A stretch of 64,000 nt of DNA from Amanita rubescens. Lineage: Eukaryota; Basidiomycota; Agaricomycetes; Agaricales; Amanitaceae. A program made the position numbers and the translations under genes. Positions 9,924 through 20,854 of this stretch are shown here, piece after piece (position 1 is the first letter of the stretch; the number at the start of each line of letters is the position of its first letter). The DNA is taken from contig WION01000008.1 in assembly GCA_015039365.1 (NCBI GenBank), forward strand, positions 310,001-374,000, given 5' to 3'. The notes under the pieces were generated by a model. It was not told the origin of the DNA. It made no database searches and saw only the letters and a program-made list of their open reading frames with translations.

Positions 9924-12900
9924 ATGTTGTTCCAGGATCTTCCAATTCTCGTCCTTCGTATTCTCTCCCCTTCTCTTGTTCTTCTCTCAACTTTATCCAT
10001 TCTTCCCATCACAACCGCTTCCACCTTCTTCCCATCCTGACATCACTTCTGTCGTCGTCGCCACACGTGTTCCGCGTCGTGCCGTTATTCTAGCTACTCT
10101 TTCTTTATCGGCTTTATCCTACTTTCTCGATGGCATCACCTTCGTGGTCTATGCTGTCCTCCACAAGCATTGGCCTTACAACACCGGTATTGACATCAGC
10201 GCTATAACAGGCCTCATTGCTTTTGCCGGTTTAGCCGCACTGGGCTCTTGGAAAGACATCCATGGCGTCCAGGTGTGGTCTATGACGAGGTTGAAGCTAG
10301 CCATCCTCGTCTCGCTCGGCTTAGATATCGCACTCACCGTTCTTCTGGGCCGTGCACTTGTGCATGACGGCGGTATGACCATTTGCTAAGCCTGTGACGC
10401 GTTCTAACGCGCCTTGCCACAGTGATCCGCATCCCGGAGCTTCCTCGCTTCTCTTCGTTGGATCAGGTCCTTCACTTTGCATTTCCTGCTCTTCGTGTTT
10501 TACTGCTTTTGCCCCTCTTCGTCGCGCTACTTTATCCACGTCTCGATTATAGGACGGTGGATGACCAAGATGAGGAGGCCCCAACAGCATCATCCTTCTT
10601 GATTCGTCCCGAACAAAGCATTCATACACATGGACTAATGCCTCCCGATGGCCATGATTCCAGCAAATATGGTACATTCCGCTCCGCTAGGTCCAACTTG
10701 CAGCGATCTACTCCAACCACCCGCGCAGCAACTCCTGCACCCTCTACTGTGCCCGATCAAAAGGCATATCTTTATCTCCTATTTTGGCTTCCCTTCTAAT
10801 CTATTTCGGTTAGACTGAAGCGAAGGAAATTAGCTTGGATCCTTCGTGGTCCGAGATATGGAAACGTCTTCGTCGGCTGACGCCATACCTATGGCCAAAG
10901 AAAAGTCGTTTTTTGCAGTCGCTGGCGGTATGTAGGCGTGGTTCGTTCGTTTCCGTTTGTTCAAATCAATACTATGATAGGCCTTGTGCATTCTCATCCT
11001 GATTCTTGGTCGAGCGATCAACCTTGCTATGCCACTCACCCTCGGTCATTTGGTGCGCGTATTCGAAGGACATGCGCCCGGCTCCCCTTGGCCTTGGCTC
11101 TTTTCCTATGTCGGACTACGCTATCTTCAGGGCAGCGGTGGTCTATCTGCTATTCGCGATGTATGTCCTTTTTTTCTTTGGGGACTTTGGACGTGAAATG
11201 TGTTATCTAGTGCCTCTGGGCTCCTGTTATGCAATATTCCGATCGCGGTGCGTTGCATAATATGGCTACAATTCTTGACTTATAAGAAACTGCAGAGATG
11301 TCTCGGCTATCCTTTGATCACCTTTTGAACCTTTCCTACTCGTGGCACACACGCCGAAAGACGGGCGAAGTCCTTCGAGTGCTTGATCGTGGTGCTGCGA
11401 TTAATCACACATTCGAGGTGCGTCTTTGTAACCCGTGATTCGTTTGTGAACTAATTGTCATTAGTTAATTCTTTTCAATATTCTTCCGACATTTATCGAC
11501 ATTGCTATCGCTTTGATTGCATTTGCCGTCATTTTTGAATGGACGTTGACACTCGTCATATTCATTGTCATGTTTGCCTATGGTGAGGGTGGCCTCTCAT
11601 TGCCAAGTTCATAGAGGTGACAATTCTGCCAGTGACCGCAAGCGTAATTTTAACCCGCTGGCGTACTCGTATCAGGCGCCAGATGAACGAGCGCGACATC
11701 GTATGTCTAAAATTTGAGGATTGAGCCATACTTCTAATTCGATTACATCGCAGATTACACGTGGCATTCATACCGACTGCCTCATCAACTACGAAACTGT
11801 CAAGTATTTCAATGGCGAAGAACACGAAGGTGCTCGTTACAGAGATGCCATTCGAGAATATCAATTGCTCGAGTACAGAGTCATCGGTAAGGGCTTGTGT
11901 CTTGATTTACTTTTTTTTTTACTTAGATTTTCTAGTTTCATTGAACATGCTCAATTTAGTGCAAAACTTCATCATCGTAGGTGAAAATATCAACGTATAA
12001 GGGATATTTTACAAGGATGTGCTTCCATAGACTCTTGGGCTACTTGTCGGTTCAATGATTGTGGCTTATCGCGTGACACAAGGACAATTAGACGCGAGCG
12101 ACTTTGTCGTTTTCATAACATACTTGGTGCAGGTGAGACAAACTTGCTATCATTTTTGAACCCGGAGGCCTACAAACTCTCTAGCTGTATACACCGCTCA
12201 ATCAACTTGGGTACATCTATCGGTCTGTGAACCAATCTTTGGTCGACACAGAAAAGTTACTTGCACTGTTGAACGAACCAACCGAGGTTAATGACAGGCC
12301 GAATGCACCGGATCTCATCGTAAAAGACGGTGAGATTGAATTTGGTAAGTCTTCTTACGTGGTATTACGTCTGGCTTGACAACGATTCAGACAATGTCAA
12401 CTTCTCGTATGATGGACGAAGTACTGCTCTCAACGGAGTCTCGTTCAAGGTTCCAAAAGGATTCTTCTGTGGCATTAGTTGGTGAATCTGGCTCTGGAAA
12501 ATCAACAATACTGCGTTTGCTCTATCGCTTCTATGATTTACGTGAAGGTGAAGGAAGGATCCTGATTGACGGACAAGATATCAGAGAGGTTACTCAGAAG
12601 AGCTTGCGTCAAGCCATCGGTGTTGTGCCGCAGGATCCCGTCCTATTCAATGCTAGCATCAGTTACAACGTTGGGTATGCTAGGCACCACCCAAGTCTTG
12701 TCCATCTGACGCTCTGTGTAGATACGGTAAATTCGGAGCATCGATGCAGGAGATTGAAGTTGCTGCTAGGTCCGCCCAAATGCATGACCGTATCATGACC
12801 TTCCCGGATGGTGAGTGTCGTGCAATGGGAATTATGATTTTTTCTGACGCGACGAAGGTTATGAGACCAAAGTTGGTGAACGTGGTATCCGACTGAGTGG

Positions 12901-13998
12901 TGGCGAGAAGCAGCGTGTTGCTATTGCAAGAACTCTACTGAAGAACCCTCCCATACTACTATTGGATGAGGCTACGAGGTACACGTTCAGTTGCTTAGAG
13001 ATCGAGGGAATGCTTATATCAGGTAATATAGCGCGCTAGACACCTCTACGGAAAAGGACATTCAAAAGGCTTTGCAAAACCTAGTCCAAGGACGTTCATC
13101 CCTTTCTATAGCTCACCGCCTCTCTGTGAGTTCAGAACACTCTGTCATATGCCGCAGCTAACTTGCATTTAACAGACTATTGCATCGGCCGACCTGTAAG
13201 TGCGGCTTCTCTACAAGAGTGCTGGTATTAAAGTTATTTTAGCATCGTAGTCCTTAAAGATGGTCAAATCGCTGAGCAAGGTACTCACAAGGAGCTTCTT
13301 GCACGCGATGGCGTCTTTGCTTCAATGTGGGCGGACCAAGTATCCTCTGCAGAAGAAGTTGCAGCTTCGATAGGTGATGATAGTTCCAAGAAAGAGGTTG
13401 TCAGCTCCGACCCCCCTGGCCCTACCGATATCGACGAGCCAACGGCCGTACCGTACCAAACGACAGGACGTCGTGGAAAATGGAGGCCAACCGGAGAATA
13501 CTGGGATCACGTTCCCGTCTTCTGACGCAGAACCTGGTAGACGCGGCAGAGAACGATGGACCTGTTCAGTTCCCTTCAAGTTCTGTCTTCCCCACTGACC
13601 CAGTCCGCGCTTCTCCCGTCCATTTCCCGGCATCCGAGGATGCGCCAGACCACCGGGCGAGCTTATCTGCATCATCGTCCCCTCCACCTGGCGTCACGTT
13701 TGACGCAAATCTGAGTTCTCCGCCGCGTACGGACACTCCAGACCCTGATGGCGAACCGAAAAGGAAAATGATCTCGACGCAGAATTTCCAGCGTCTGGCC
13801 CGCAGAATTTCGATTACGGCAAAGCGTCAGAGCTCATCTTTCATTCCAGGTATTCCCGGATTGAAGAGAGACAGTTCACCTAGGGTGTCGACCGACGATG
13901 GCCGCCCTGAAAGAACAGAGAGTCCCTCGGGTAGCGTCAAGGGTGACGATAAGGGCAAGAAGAAAAAGGATAAGAAAGAGAGAAAGCCTGCAGCATGA
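9924..13998 (+). CDS. HMT1/ABCB6-type half ABC transporter (heavy-metal tolerance family)
   Basis: Membrane transporter of the vacuolar or mitochondrial ABCB6/HMT1 group, whose members move heavy-metal-thiol complexes or related substrates. Many exons. An extra N-terminal membrane region is followed by the core six-helix domain ([38 protein letters not shown]) and the nucleotide-binding domain: Walker [10 protein letters not shown] near 12485, Q-loop [10 protein letters not shown], signature [17 protein letters not shown] near 12890, Walker B ILLLDEAT, and the H-loop SIAHRLSTI. A disordered C-terminal tail carries [20 protein letters not shown] and a final Lys-rich stretch, joined through an inferred intron at 13448-13530. 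Near 10030-10045 the frame starting at ATG 9924 ([16 protein letters not shown]) must shift by +1 to reach the next helices and no intron fits, so this may be an assembly insertion. Confidence 0.88.
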
Positions 13999-14440
13999 GC
14001 TGCGCTTATCGTCACTCATGTTACGATTTTAACGATCTCCACGTCTGATCATATACTAACGATTGGGTGACTCTGCGCACCCGATGCTATACGTTTGGAC
14101 GCCTCACTATTGTCATGTTATGATTACCTTCTCGTCTGTTCATATCGAACCTACTGTCTTATTCAATTCACGAATACATGGTCCATAATACGTAACTCCT
14201 CGATTGGGACTCGAGCGGCATTAACTTTAAGGAAGGCTTCCAGAGACTCTTCGCTGAACTCCGTGGTCTGAATCATGGGACCTGTGTGGTAGAGCGGCGG
14301 AGTCCGAATGAATGTAAGACCCTATATAAATGCACACCACCCATATCCCTCTTCCCTGCAACCACCCACTGCCCTACGTTCTGAGTTTCAGTCTCGATTT
14401 TTCATTCAGGACACGTGTTTTAGGTAAATAACAGGTCGTC
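13999..14440. other. 3' flank of the ABC transporter and promoter of GRP2
   Basis: From about 14230 the sequence matches the upstream region of GRP1 (1068-1290): CTTCCAGA, GAACTCCGT, ATGGGACCTGT, GGCGGAGTCCGAATG and CTATATAAATGC in the same order. No gene otherwise. Confidence 0.65.
14323..14331 (+). promoter_or_regulatory. TATA box of GRP2
   Basis: TATATAAAT about 110 nt before the GRP2 start codon, in the same duplicated context as the element at 1165. Confidence 0.7.
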
Positions 14441-15220
14441 ATGTCAAAAGTATACGTTGGGTCAGTCTGTGCATTTGTGTTGATTCATCCGGGCGCTTCT
14501 CCTGTCCATTGGCCAGGGGGAAGCGGGACTAATAGTGGTTCTGATTGGTTGTTAGTAATTTGAGTTGGGACACGACGGATGACACCTTGCGCCAAGTCAG
14601 TGTAGTGTGGCTCGCAGAGCTCATCTCCTGTCATTGTTGTCCGGGATAAATGTCTTATCACATTATGACCCTATTGCAGGCTTTTTCCCAATTCGGTCAG
14701 GTGCTTGAAGTGCGCAATCTTATCTACTTGCGCTCATGTGAGATAGGTTGACTATTCGTGTAGTCTGTCGTGATGCGTGACCGCGATACTGGTCGTTCTC
14801 GTGGTTTCGGATTTGTAACGTACAGCAGAGCTGACGAGGCTGATGCTGCAATCAAAAATTTGAATGACCAGACCCTCGATGGTCGGCGAATTAAAGTGAA
14901 CATGGCCAATGCAAAACCATCTGGAGGTGGAGGCGGAGGTGGAGGTGAAATTTAACTTCACATATCATTACTTACTCTGATAACAGTGATATCAGGAGGT
15001 GGAGGCTATAGCACAGGTGCACCCGTGATGTATGGTGGTTATCCAGCTAGCGGTGGTTACGGTTATCAAGGTGGTTATAACCAAGGGGCTGGTTACCCGC
15101 AACCTGGATACGGCGCTGGTAAGCGTCAATAGTAAATTTTAGCTGAATCACATTGCCTGAGACGATACAGGTTACCAGCAGGGTTACCAACCGAATTACG
15201 GTGGCGGTTATGGATACTGA
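14441..15220 (+). CDS. glycine-rich RNA-binding protein with one RRM (GRP2 copy)
   Basis: Paralogue of the gene at 1292. Six exons at 14441-14460, 14556-14595, 14680-14709, 14764-14944, 14996-15118 and 15171-15220 give 147 residues. The RRM has KVYVGNLSWDTTDDTLR (RNP2 side) and RGFGFVTY (RNP1), then DEADAAIKNLNDQTLDGRRI and [12 protein letters not shown]. The tail is longer than in GRP1 and Gly/Tyr/Gln/Pro-rich (GGYPASGGYGYQGGYNQG), the kind of low-complexity sequence that can phase-separate. Exon sizes and phases match GRP1 except in the tail, and the first exon is one codon shorter (MSKVYVG instead of MSAKVYVG). Expected role: RNA binding or chaperoning, possibly stress-related as in other small GRPs. 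Confidence 0.92.
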
Positions 15221-15421
15221 GGCGCCCTTTACCTCCGTCGCTCTTTTTTTAACCTATGTTATCCTTCGTCACTTCTATCATGCTTGCTTGGTGTAAAGAT
15301 AGGTCGATTTGATGTAGCCAATATATCAGCTTAAACGCTTAGGGCAATAGTAGGAAGCTTGTGAAGCTAGCCATGGAGTAGATATATATATAATATGAGA
15401 GTAGCAAGACAGTCGCTACAC

Positions 15422-16970
15422 ATGGAGAGTGCTTGGGAATCAAACGGACACAAACACAAATATGGACCCACATTTGTCCATCCTGAAATTAGACGCCAAC
15501 AGCCCTTTCCTGGTGCATTGATGCCCACCGTCCCGCCGTCCTGCGTCGGGCACCACTTCTCGGAGCTACCAGTTGACGGCGGTGCCATGACAGGACCAGT
15601 ACGCACTTCTGTCGCCCGTAAACACGTCCAACCACCCAGGCCTCCCAATGCATGGATTCTCTATCGCTCGGAAAAGATACGCACTCTTCCCCCTCTTCAA
15701 CCAGGGGAGGCGCGACGTGCACAGGCGGACGTTTCCCGAATGATTTCAGAAATGTGGAAAAACGAGACGGAGGAGGAGCGCAGTCGGTACGAGCGGATGG
15801 CGGAGCAGAAAAAGGCAGAGCACCATCTGAAGTATCCCGGATATCGGTTCCAGCCGCAGAAGAAGGAGGAAAAACAGCGGTTACGCGAATTGATGAAGCA
15901 GGAAAGGCAAAGCGACCGCGAAGCCAGGAAAAATCGCGGCCGCGTGCCAGCCGTGTCAGCACCAACTCCGACGTTCCCCACTCTCGCTTCACAATTAACT
16001 GCACTACTTTACACACCAGAAACACAGTATGGCCCGGCAGGACCCTCGCCTCCACTGTCGGCTGCGCCATCACCACGTATTGAAAATGTGTCAAGTCCAG
16101 AATCTGACGATCTATCTATTGCAACACCAAACGCGTCGCAACCGCCGATCAGCGCGCAACAAAATCCGCCGATCTCATTGCCTCTGATCTCCGCGAATAC
16201 ACCATTCTCTATTCCACCCGACATTTGCTGGGCGGCCCAGCCAAGCGCCACTCATTCACTTCCAATTCTGTCAACAGCATGGGATCACCAAGCTACAACC
16301 GATTTATTACCAATACTGCTAACACCCGAAGACTCGACAAATGTGAGTCATTTTTCATCATACTATCGGTCGTGTAAACTTATTTCGTAATTAGGAATTT
16401 ATTTCGTTCGACGTACAGTCTCTTTCCACCGCCACTTCGCAGGAGTGGATATGTAACGACCGGTCGCAGGAGCTTGAAGAATCGTTACAAGCGTTCCTGT
16501 CCACAACCATCGATGCTTCCATTTTTCATCTAAACAATACGGACATTAATCTATTGACTGCTAATCCTATTGGCGACATAGAAGCCTCTATGGGTCAAAT
16601 ACCACTCGGGTTTGAAAATGTCCTTGCACCCGAAAACAGTTTATCCATACCCGATTATACAAGCATTGATTTTAGCAACATGGCAGGCCCATCGTCGCAA
16701 CCGTTGGATATGATATCGCCACTTAATATGCCTTCGCTTGGATTGCGCATGAGTTCGGGATCGAGCGACAGCGCAACATACAATGGAGAGGAATTTTTGA
16801 ATTTTGATGAAACATTCACGTCGGAAACCGCTCCTGAACCACAGAGCTGCAGTGCATGGGTGTCTTCTCCATGCTCTAGCTCATATGTGACGCCGTCCGA
16901 GGCGGCGTACTCGTCTACGCAACGAGCTGGGACAACATGGAAGGGAGCGCGGAGGGTACCGGCGAAGTGA
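15422..16970 (+). CDS. HMG-box transcription factor (MATA_HMG-like box)
   Basis: DNA-binding regulator. Exons 15422-16342 and 16395-16970 give 498 residues. An in-frame ATG at 15395 would add nine residues, but an AT-rich TATA-like run (15379-15392) directly precedes it, so I prefer 15422. The HMG box starts at about residue 65: RPPNAWILYRSEKIRTLPPL, then ADVSRMISEMWKNETEEERS and YERMAEQKKAEHHLKYPGYR. It is followed by a basic KKEEKQRLRELMKQERQ helix. The rest is Ser/Pro-rich and probably an activation region. Fungal HMG factors of this kind often control mating or sexual development, but there are no homeodomain or pheromone receptor genes nearby, so a mating-type locus is not indicated. Confidence 0.85.
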
Positions 16971-17080
16971 AGAGGTTGCTGTGATATTATATTAAAATGC
17001 TTTCGTAGCTGTCTGTACTTGTATAGGGAATTTAGCCTGGGAAGGAGTTACCAAACGGAGCGTGCTGCACTTTGACCTGA

Positions 17081-19495
17081 ATGCTTCAGGTGGACCCGCT
17101 ACAGGAGACGACGTCGCTCGCCGACCTGAGCAGAAATGCCTCCGTTATCTCAACCTCAAGTTCAGATGATGCCTTATCATCACCTTGCATCAGACCTCGT
17201 CGCACTTTCTCCGCTCCCCGTTCGAAGAGCCCGCCCCAGAACCCCTCTTTTCGACCCAACGACCTCGGTTATTCTCCAATGTCAAAGCCCCGCTCAAAGT
17301 CAAGAGCGCGTGAAGCTACCCCACAAGATTTCAAGTTTGGTCAGACACTAGGCTTCGGCTCTTATTCTGAAGTTCGTCTTTCTTCCCCCCTCAGCCCCGC
17401 TTTCCATCTGAACCTTGCCCGTAGGTCAAGATCGCAACGCATATACGAACGGGCCAGCAATATGCTATCAAGGTACTCGAGAAAAGTCATCTTATCAGAA
17501 AAAACAAGATGCAGACGGCACTTGCCGAGAGGAAAGCTCTAGCTACTCTTGGAGCTGGCCATCCAGGGGTCGTAAGGCTCTACTATGCATTCCAGGACGA
17601 TTGGAGACTATGTAACTCTTACTTTCTCGATCTACAACCTACGCAGCTGACCACCGCTTTAGATTTTGTAATTGACTTGGCTCGCAATGGTGAAATGCAA
17701 TCTCTCATATCTCGCATGGGCTCTCTATCTGTCGCCTCTGCGAGGCACTACACTGCACAGTTGGTTGACGCTATCGACTACATGCACAGCAAAGGTGTTA
17801 TACATCGGTACGTCCTTTGCAACCCACGCTTGCTGCTTGTTGATCCTTCCCCACAGCGATCTGAAACCAGAAAATTTGCTGTTAGATGACAATTTCCGGA
17901 TCAAGATTACCGACTTTGGGACGGGCAAGATCTTAGAGTCAGGAGGTGCGTAGTATGAACATCATCACCGGATCTTGTTGGAAAACCCCGAGCAGCTCTG
18001 AAAGCAGAAACATGGGTGGGAACGGCTCAATACGTCGCACCGGAGCTTCTTGAAGCCAAGGAAACCAGTAAAAGGTTCTACCTCGTTCCTCTCAATGGAA
18101 CCTTTTATTCATTTCCCAAAACAGCTCGGACTTCTGGGCCCTTGGATGCATATTGTATCAAATGATCGCCGGTCGATTCACGTTCCATGGCCTGTCTGAA
18201 TACCTAACTTGGCAGAAGATCAAGCGTCTAGAATATTCCTTCCCAGAAGGTTTTGATGAGCAGGCTAAAGACCTAGTACAGCGCCTGCTTGTGGGTCGCG
18301 TATTTGTTGTCCCGGCCCCTGTTTTGACACCTTGTTAGGTGAAGGACCCGGATGAGCGCCTGGGTGCCGGCAAGCCTGGCTCTGAGAATGATATCCAAGC
18401 GTTGCGCCTGCATCCTTTTCTTTCCACAATCGCCTGGGATACTTTGTGGTCAGACCCAGTTCCACCCCTTGAGCCCGGTCTTGTGAAACGCATACCCGAG
18501 AAAGGAGGAATGCCTAAATGGGAGGATATTAATACAGCATGGGACGAACTAGTCGCAAGTGAAGACGACGATGAAATTGAATGGGCAGACGCGGAAACAC
18601 ACAACCATCAGGCCGAACCTGACAAGGAAGCAGAATCAGTCGATGTGGAATTAGCCCAGCGACGACCACTCGTTAGACAGGATACGGCATCAACGATCCA
18701 ACCAACATCAACATTGATCGGCAATCCGACACTGGAAAGCGTTCCTCGCTCCAGTCCGCTTTCCGAGACTACTGGGGCGCGTTCATTCTCGAGTTCCGAA
18801 GGTTGCCCCCAAGGTCAAAAATCGGAAGCTCCGGAAGTTCCAGTCCTTCACGCATCTCAACCTGCGCCGCCAGTTGTTGTGGAGGATGAAGACGATCGTG
18901 GAAGGAACAAGGCACTTTCTCCCGTACAGGGAAATGGCCCGCCCAGCAATATTAATTTGTAAGGTCATAACCAATACGCACGCCGTGGAACTCACTTAAC
19001 ATCACCCAGTGCCTCTCTTTTGAAATTACCAGCAGGAGAGCAAATTTTGTTCAATTCAACAGTCGAAGCTCTACCTTTGCGACGACGTGCAAGTAGACTT
19101 ATACCATTACCAGTACCTGGCAAACCCAAAACACGTCAATTGATTTTGACAAATCGTCGGCTAATCTGTCTGAAGCAACGTCTTAAAAGTCAGGATGCAA
19201 TAACCATCAAGTCGGAACTTCTACTCCGACTACCTGAGAAGCTTAAAGAAAAAGACAAGGAAAGAGAATCACGAGGGATTCTCATTAGTGTAGAACGCAA
19301 GACTGAACGGGAGTTTGCGGTCCTGACGGTAAGCCCATCCTCTCATCGCTATTCGTGCCTAACTGCAGCTCTATGCAGACTTCCAAGACGTTCAGCTATG
19401 CAGCTAAGGATGCCAATCTGGCATCAAGGTGGATTCAAAATGTTGAAGAAGCAGTTGAATCCAAGTCTCAAGGGAACGGACGGAATTTACCATGA
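17081..19495 (+). CDS. PDK1/PKH-type AGC protein kinase with C-terminal PH domain
   Basis: 3-phosphoinositide-dependent kinase type, which phosphorylates the activation loops of other AGC kinases. A ~85-residue Ser/Pro-rich N-terminus is followed by the kinase domain: glycine loop QTLGFGSYSEV, lysine in QQYAIKVLEKSH, RKNKMQTALAERKALATL, catalytic HRDLKPENLLLD (split by an intron after HR), DFGTGK, TWVGTAQYVAPELL (PDK1-specific activation segment), DFWALGCILYQMIAG and DPDERLGAG. An acidic linker follows, then a PH domain from about 19020 (KLPAGEQILFNSTVEALPLR to KTFSYAAKDANLASRWIQNV), diagnostic for PDK1. DFG plus TGK is slightly unusual versus the common TAK. Exon borders are well supported by GT..AG and restored motifs. 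Confidence 0.93.
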
Positions 19496-19626
19496 TAATC
19501 GCTGTAGCATTGTAACCGGTATAGTAACTTAGTTGGGTTGATAAAAAAGCGCACATGAAACCTGTAAATTTTTGTTGTAATAAACGCTGTAGACCACTTT
19601 ATCCTCTAGTTTATATGAATAAATGT

Positions 19627-20808
19627 TTAACCCGGTGGCAAAAGACTGGCATCAACGCTTCCCTCCTCGCCAACAGCTGTGTCGTCATCTTCAGGCGATC
19701 TACTGATAGGAGTTCTAGGCATAGCCATCAAACCTTCATACAACAATGTCAGCTAGTAAAATAATCAAGTCATTGATGCATACCTGTTCGGGCCGCCTCC
19801 AGGATGCCGAATGGCTTTACCAAGCTCAAAAATGCTTCTACCCTTGATGTTTTCGCAGTTAATTCAACAATCACACTATGCTCGCTGACATCCACTATCT
19901 TTGCTCCAAACTGCTGAGCAAGAACGGAAATAGATTGCATGTGCTGATGCTTTATACGAAGAGCCTGAGAAGGCGTGATGGGTAGAATATGTTGTTCGGA
20001 AGCATCTGAATGGGCACTTCGTTCAAATTTTTGAGCGAGAATCGCTTCGCGATCATGTTTTGAAGGTGTAGCCGACGCAACCTCGGTCCTAGACCTGCGT
20101 GGGTCATGCGAAGGCCCTCCCCACAGTTGTTGATCGAGATATTCAGGACCTAAGATGGAAACCTTCACGAGCAACAATTCACGCGAAATAGTTTTCGTGT
20201 CTGTGTAATCCAAAACGGCCCATACGGGAACCTGCCCAAAAACTGTTTCAACAAGAACTATGATCGAGAGTGGAGGTGATATTTACGAGGTCCTCAAGCT
20301 GACGTCTGGCTTGTTCGACAACCCCTTCCTGGCCGCTCAGGACGATACACATGCGACTCAGATCGCGAATTTCGGTCCGACATACGACAAGAGAATCAAT
20401 GTTAAAACCTCTTCCGGCTAAAATTCCCGACACGCGCGAGAGAACACCAGGCTCGTTCTGAACGAGACAGTTCAGAATATGTCTAGCACACGGTCACAGT
20501 TTGATTTGGCGGACGAAAATAATTACGGCATACTTTTTGTATGGTTGGAGGCTGGGAGGAGGAGTGTTGTAGAGGATGTTAGTTACGGCCTCTTCGGCAC
20601 TTCTTGCACGAGGTATATCGGTTGCTGGTAAAGAGGGAGGCTGCACGCGGTGCGAACGCTTGTAGTCGAGGGCCGAGGTGGAATCGTCGATAGGTTTCGG
20701 AGGCTGGGGAGGTTTTATAGGGTCATCGGCCTTGAGAATGCGGGAAGAAGATGAGAAGGGCTGCAACCTGAACAACCTTAGCTGCGCGCGACAGCGCAAT
20801 GCCATCAT
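19627..20808 (-). CDS. ILV6: acetolactate synthase regulatory (small) subunit
   Basis: Mitochondrial regulatory subunit of acetohydroxyacid synthase, which confers valine feedback inhibition in branched-chain amino acid synthesis. Minus strand with at least three introns. The N-terminus (MMALRCRAQLRLFRLQPFSS) is a mitochondrial presequence. The first ACT domain reads HILNCLVQNEPGVLSRVSGI then LAGRGFNIDSLVVCRTE; the second half has YLDQQLWGGPSHD, ISVLAQQFGAKIVDVSEHS and VEAFLSLVKPFGILEAARTG. The last exon adds MAMPRTPISRSPEDDD and ends LLPPG. The intron after QPYKK and the one before VPVWAVLDYTDT restore conserved sequence. No frame problems seen. Confidence 0.93.
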
Positions 20809-20854
20809 GTTCAGTGATGACTTGACTTGAATTTTATTAATTTGTTTGGATAAA

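Noticed and set aside
15489..16094. Long minus-strand frame opposite the HMG-box gene
   Set aside because: It is the mirror of the Pro/Ser-rich and Glu/Lys-rich coding frame; the plus strand carries the HMG box.
15422..16970. Mating-type locus suggested by the HMG-box gene
   Set aside because: No homeodomain pair, pheromone or STE3-type receptor gene nearby, and basidiomycete mating loci are not defined by HMG genes.
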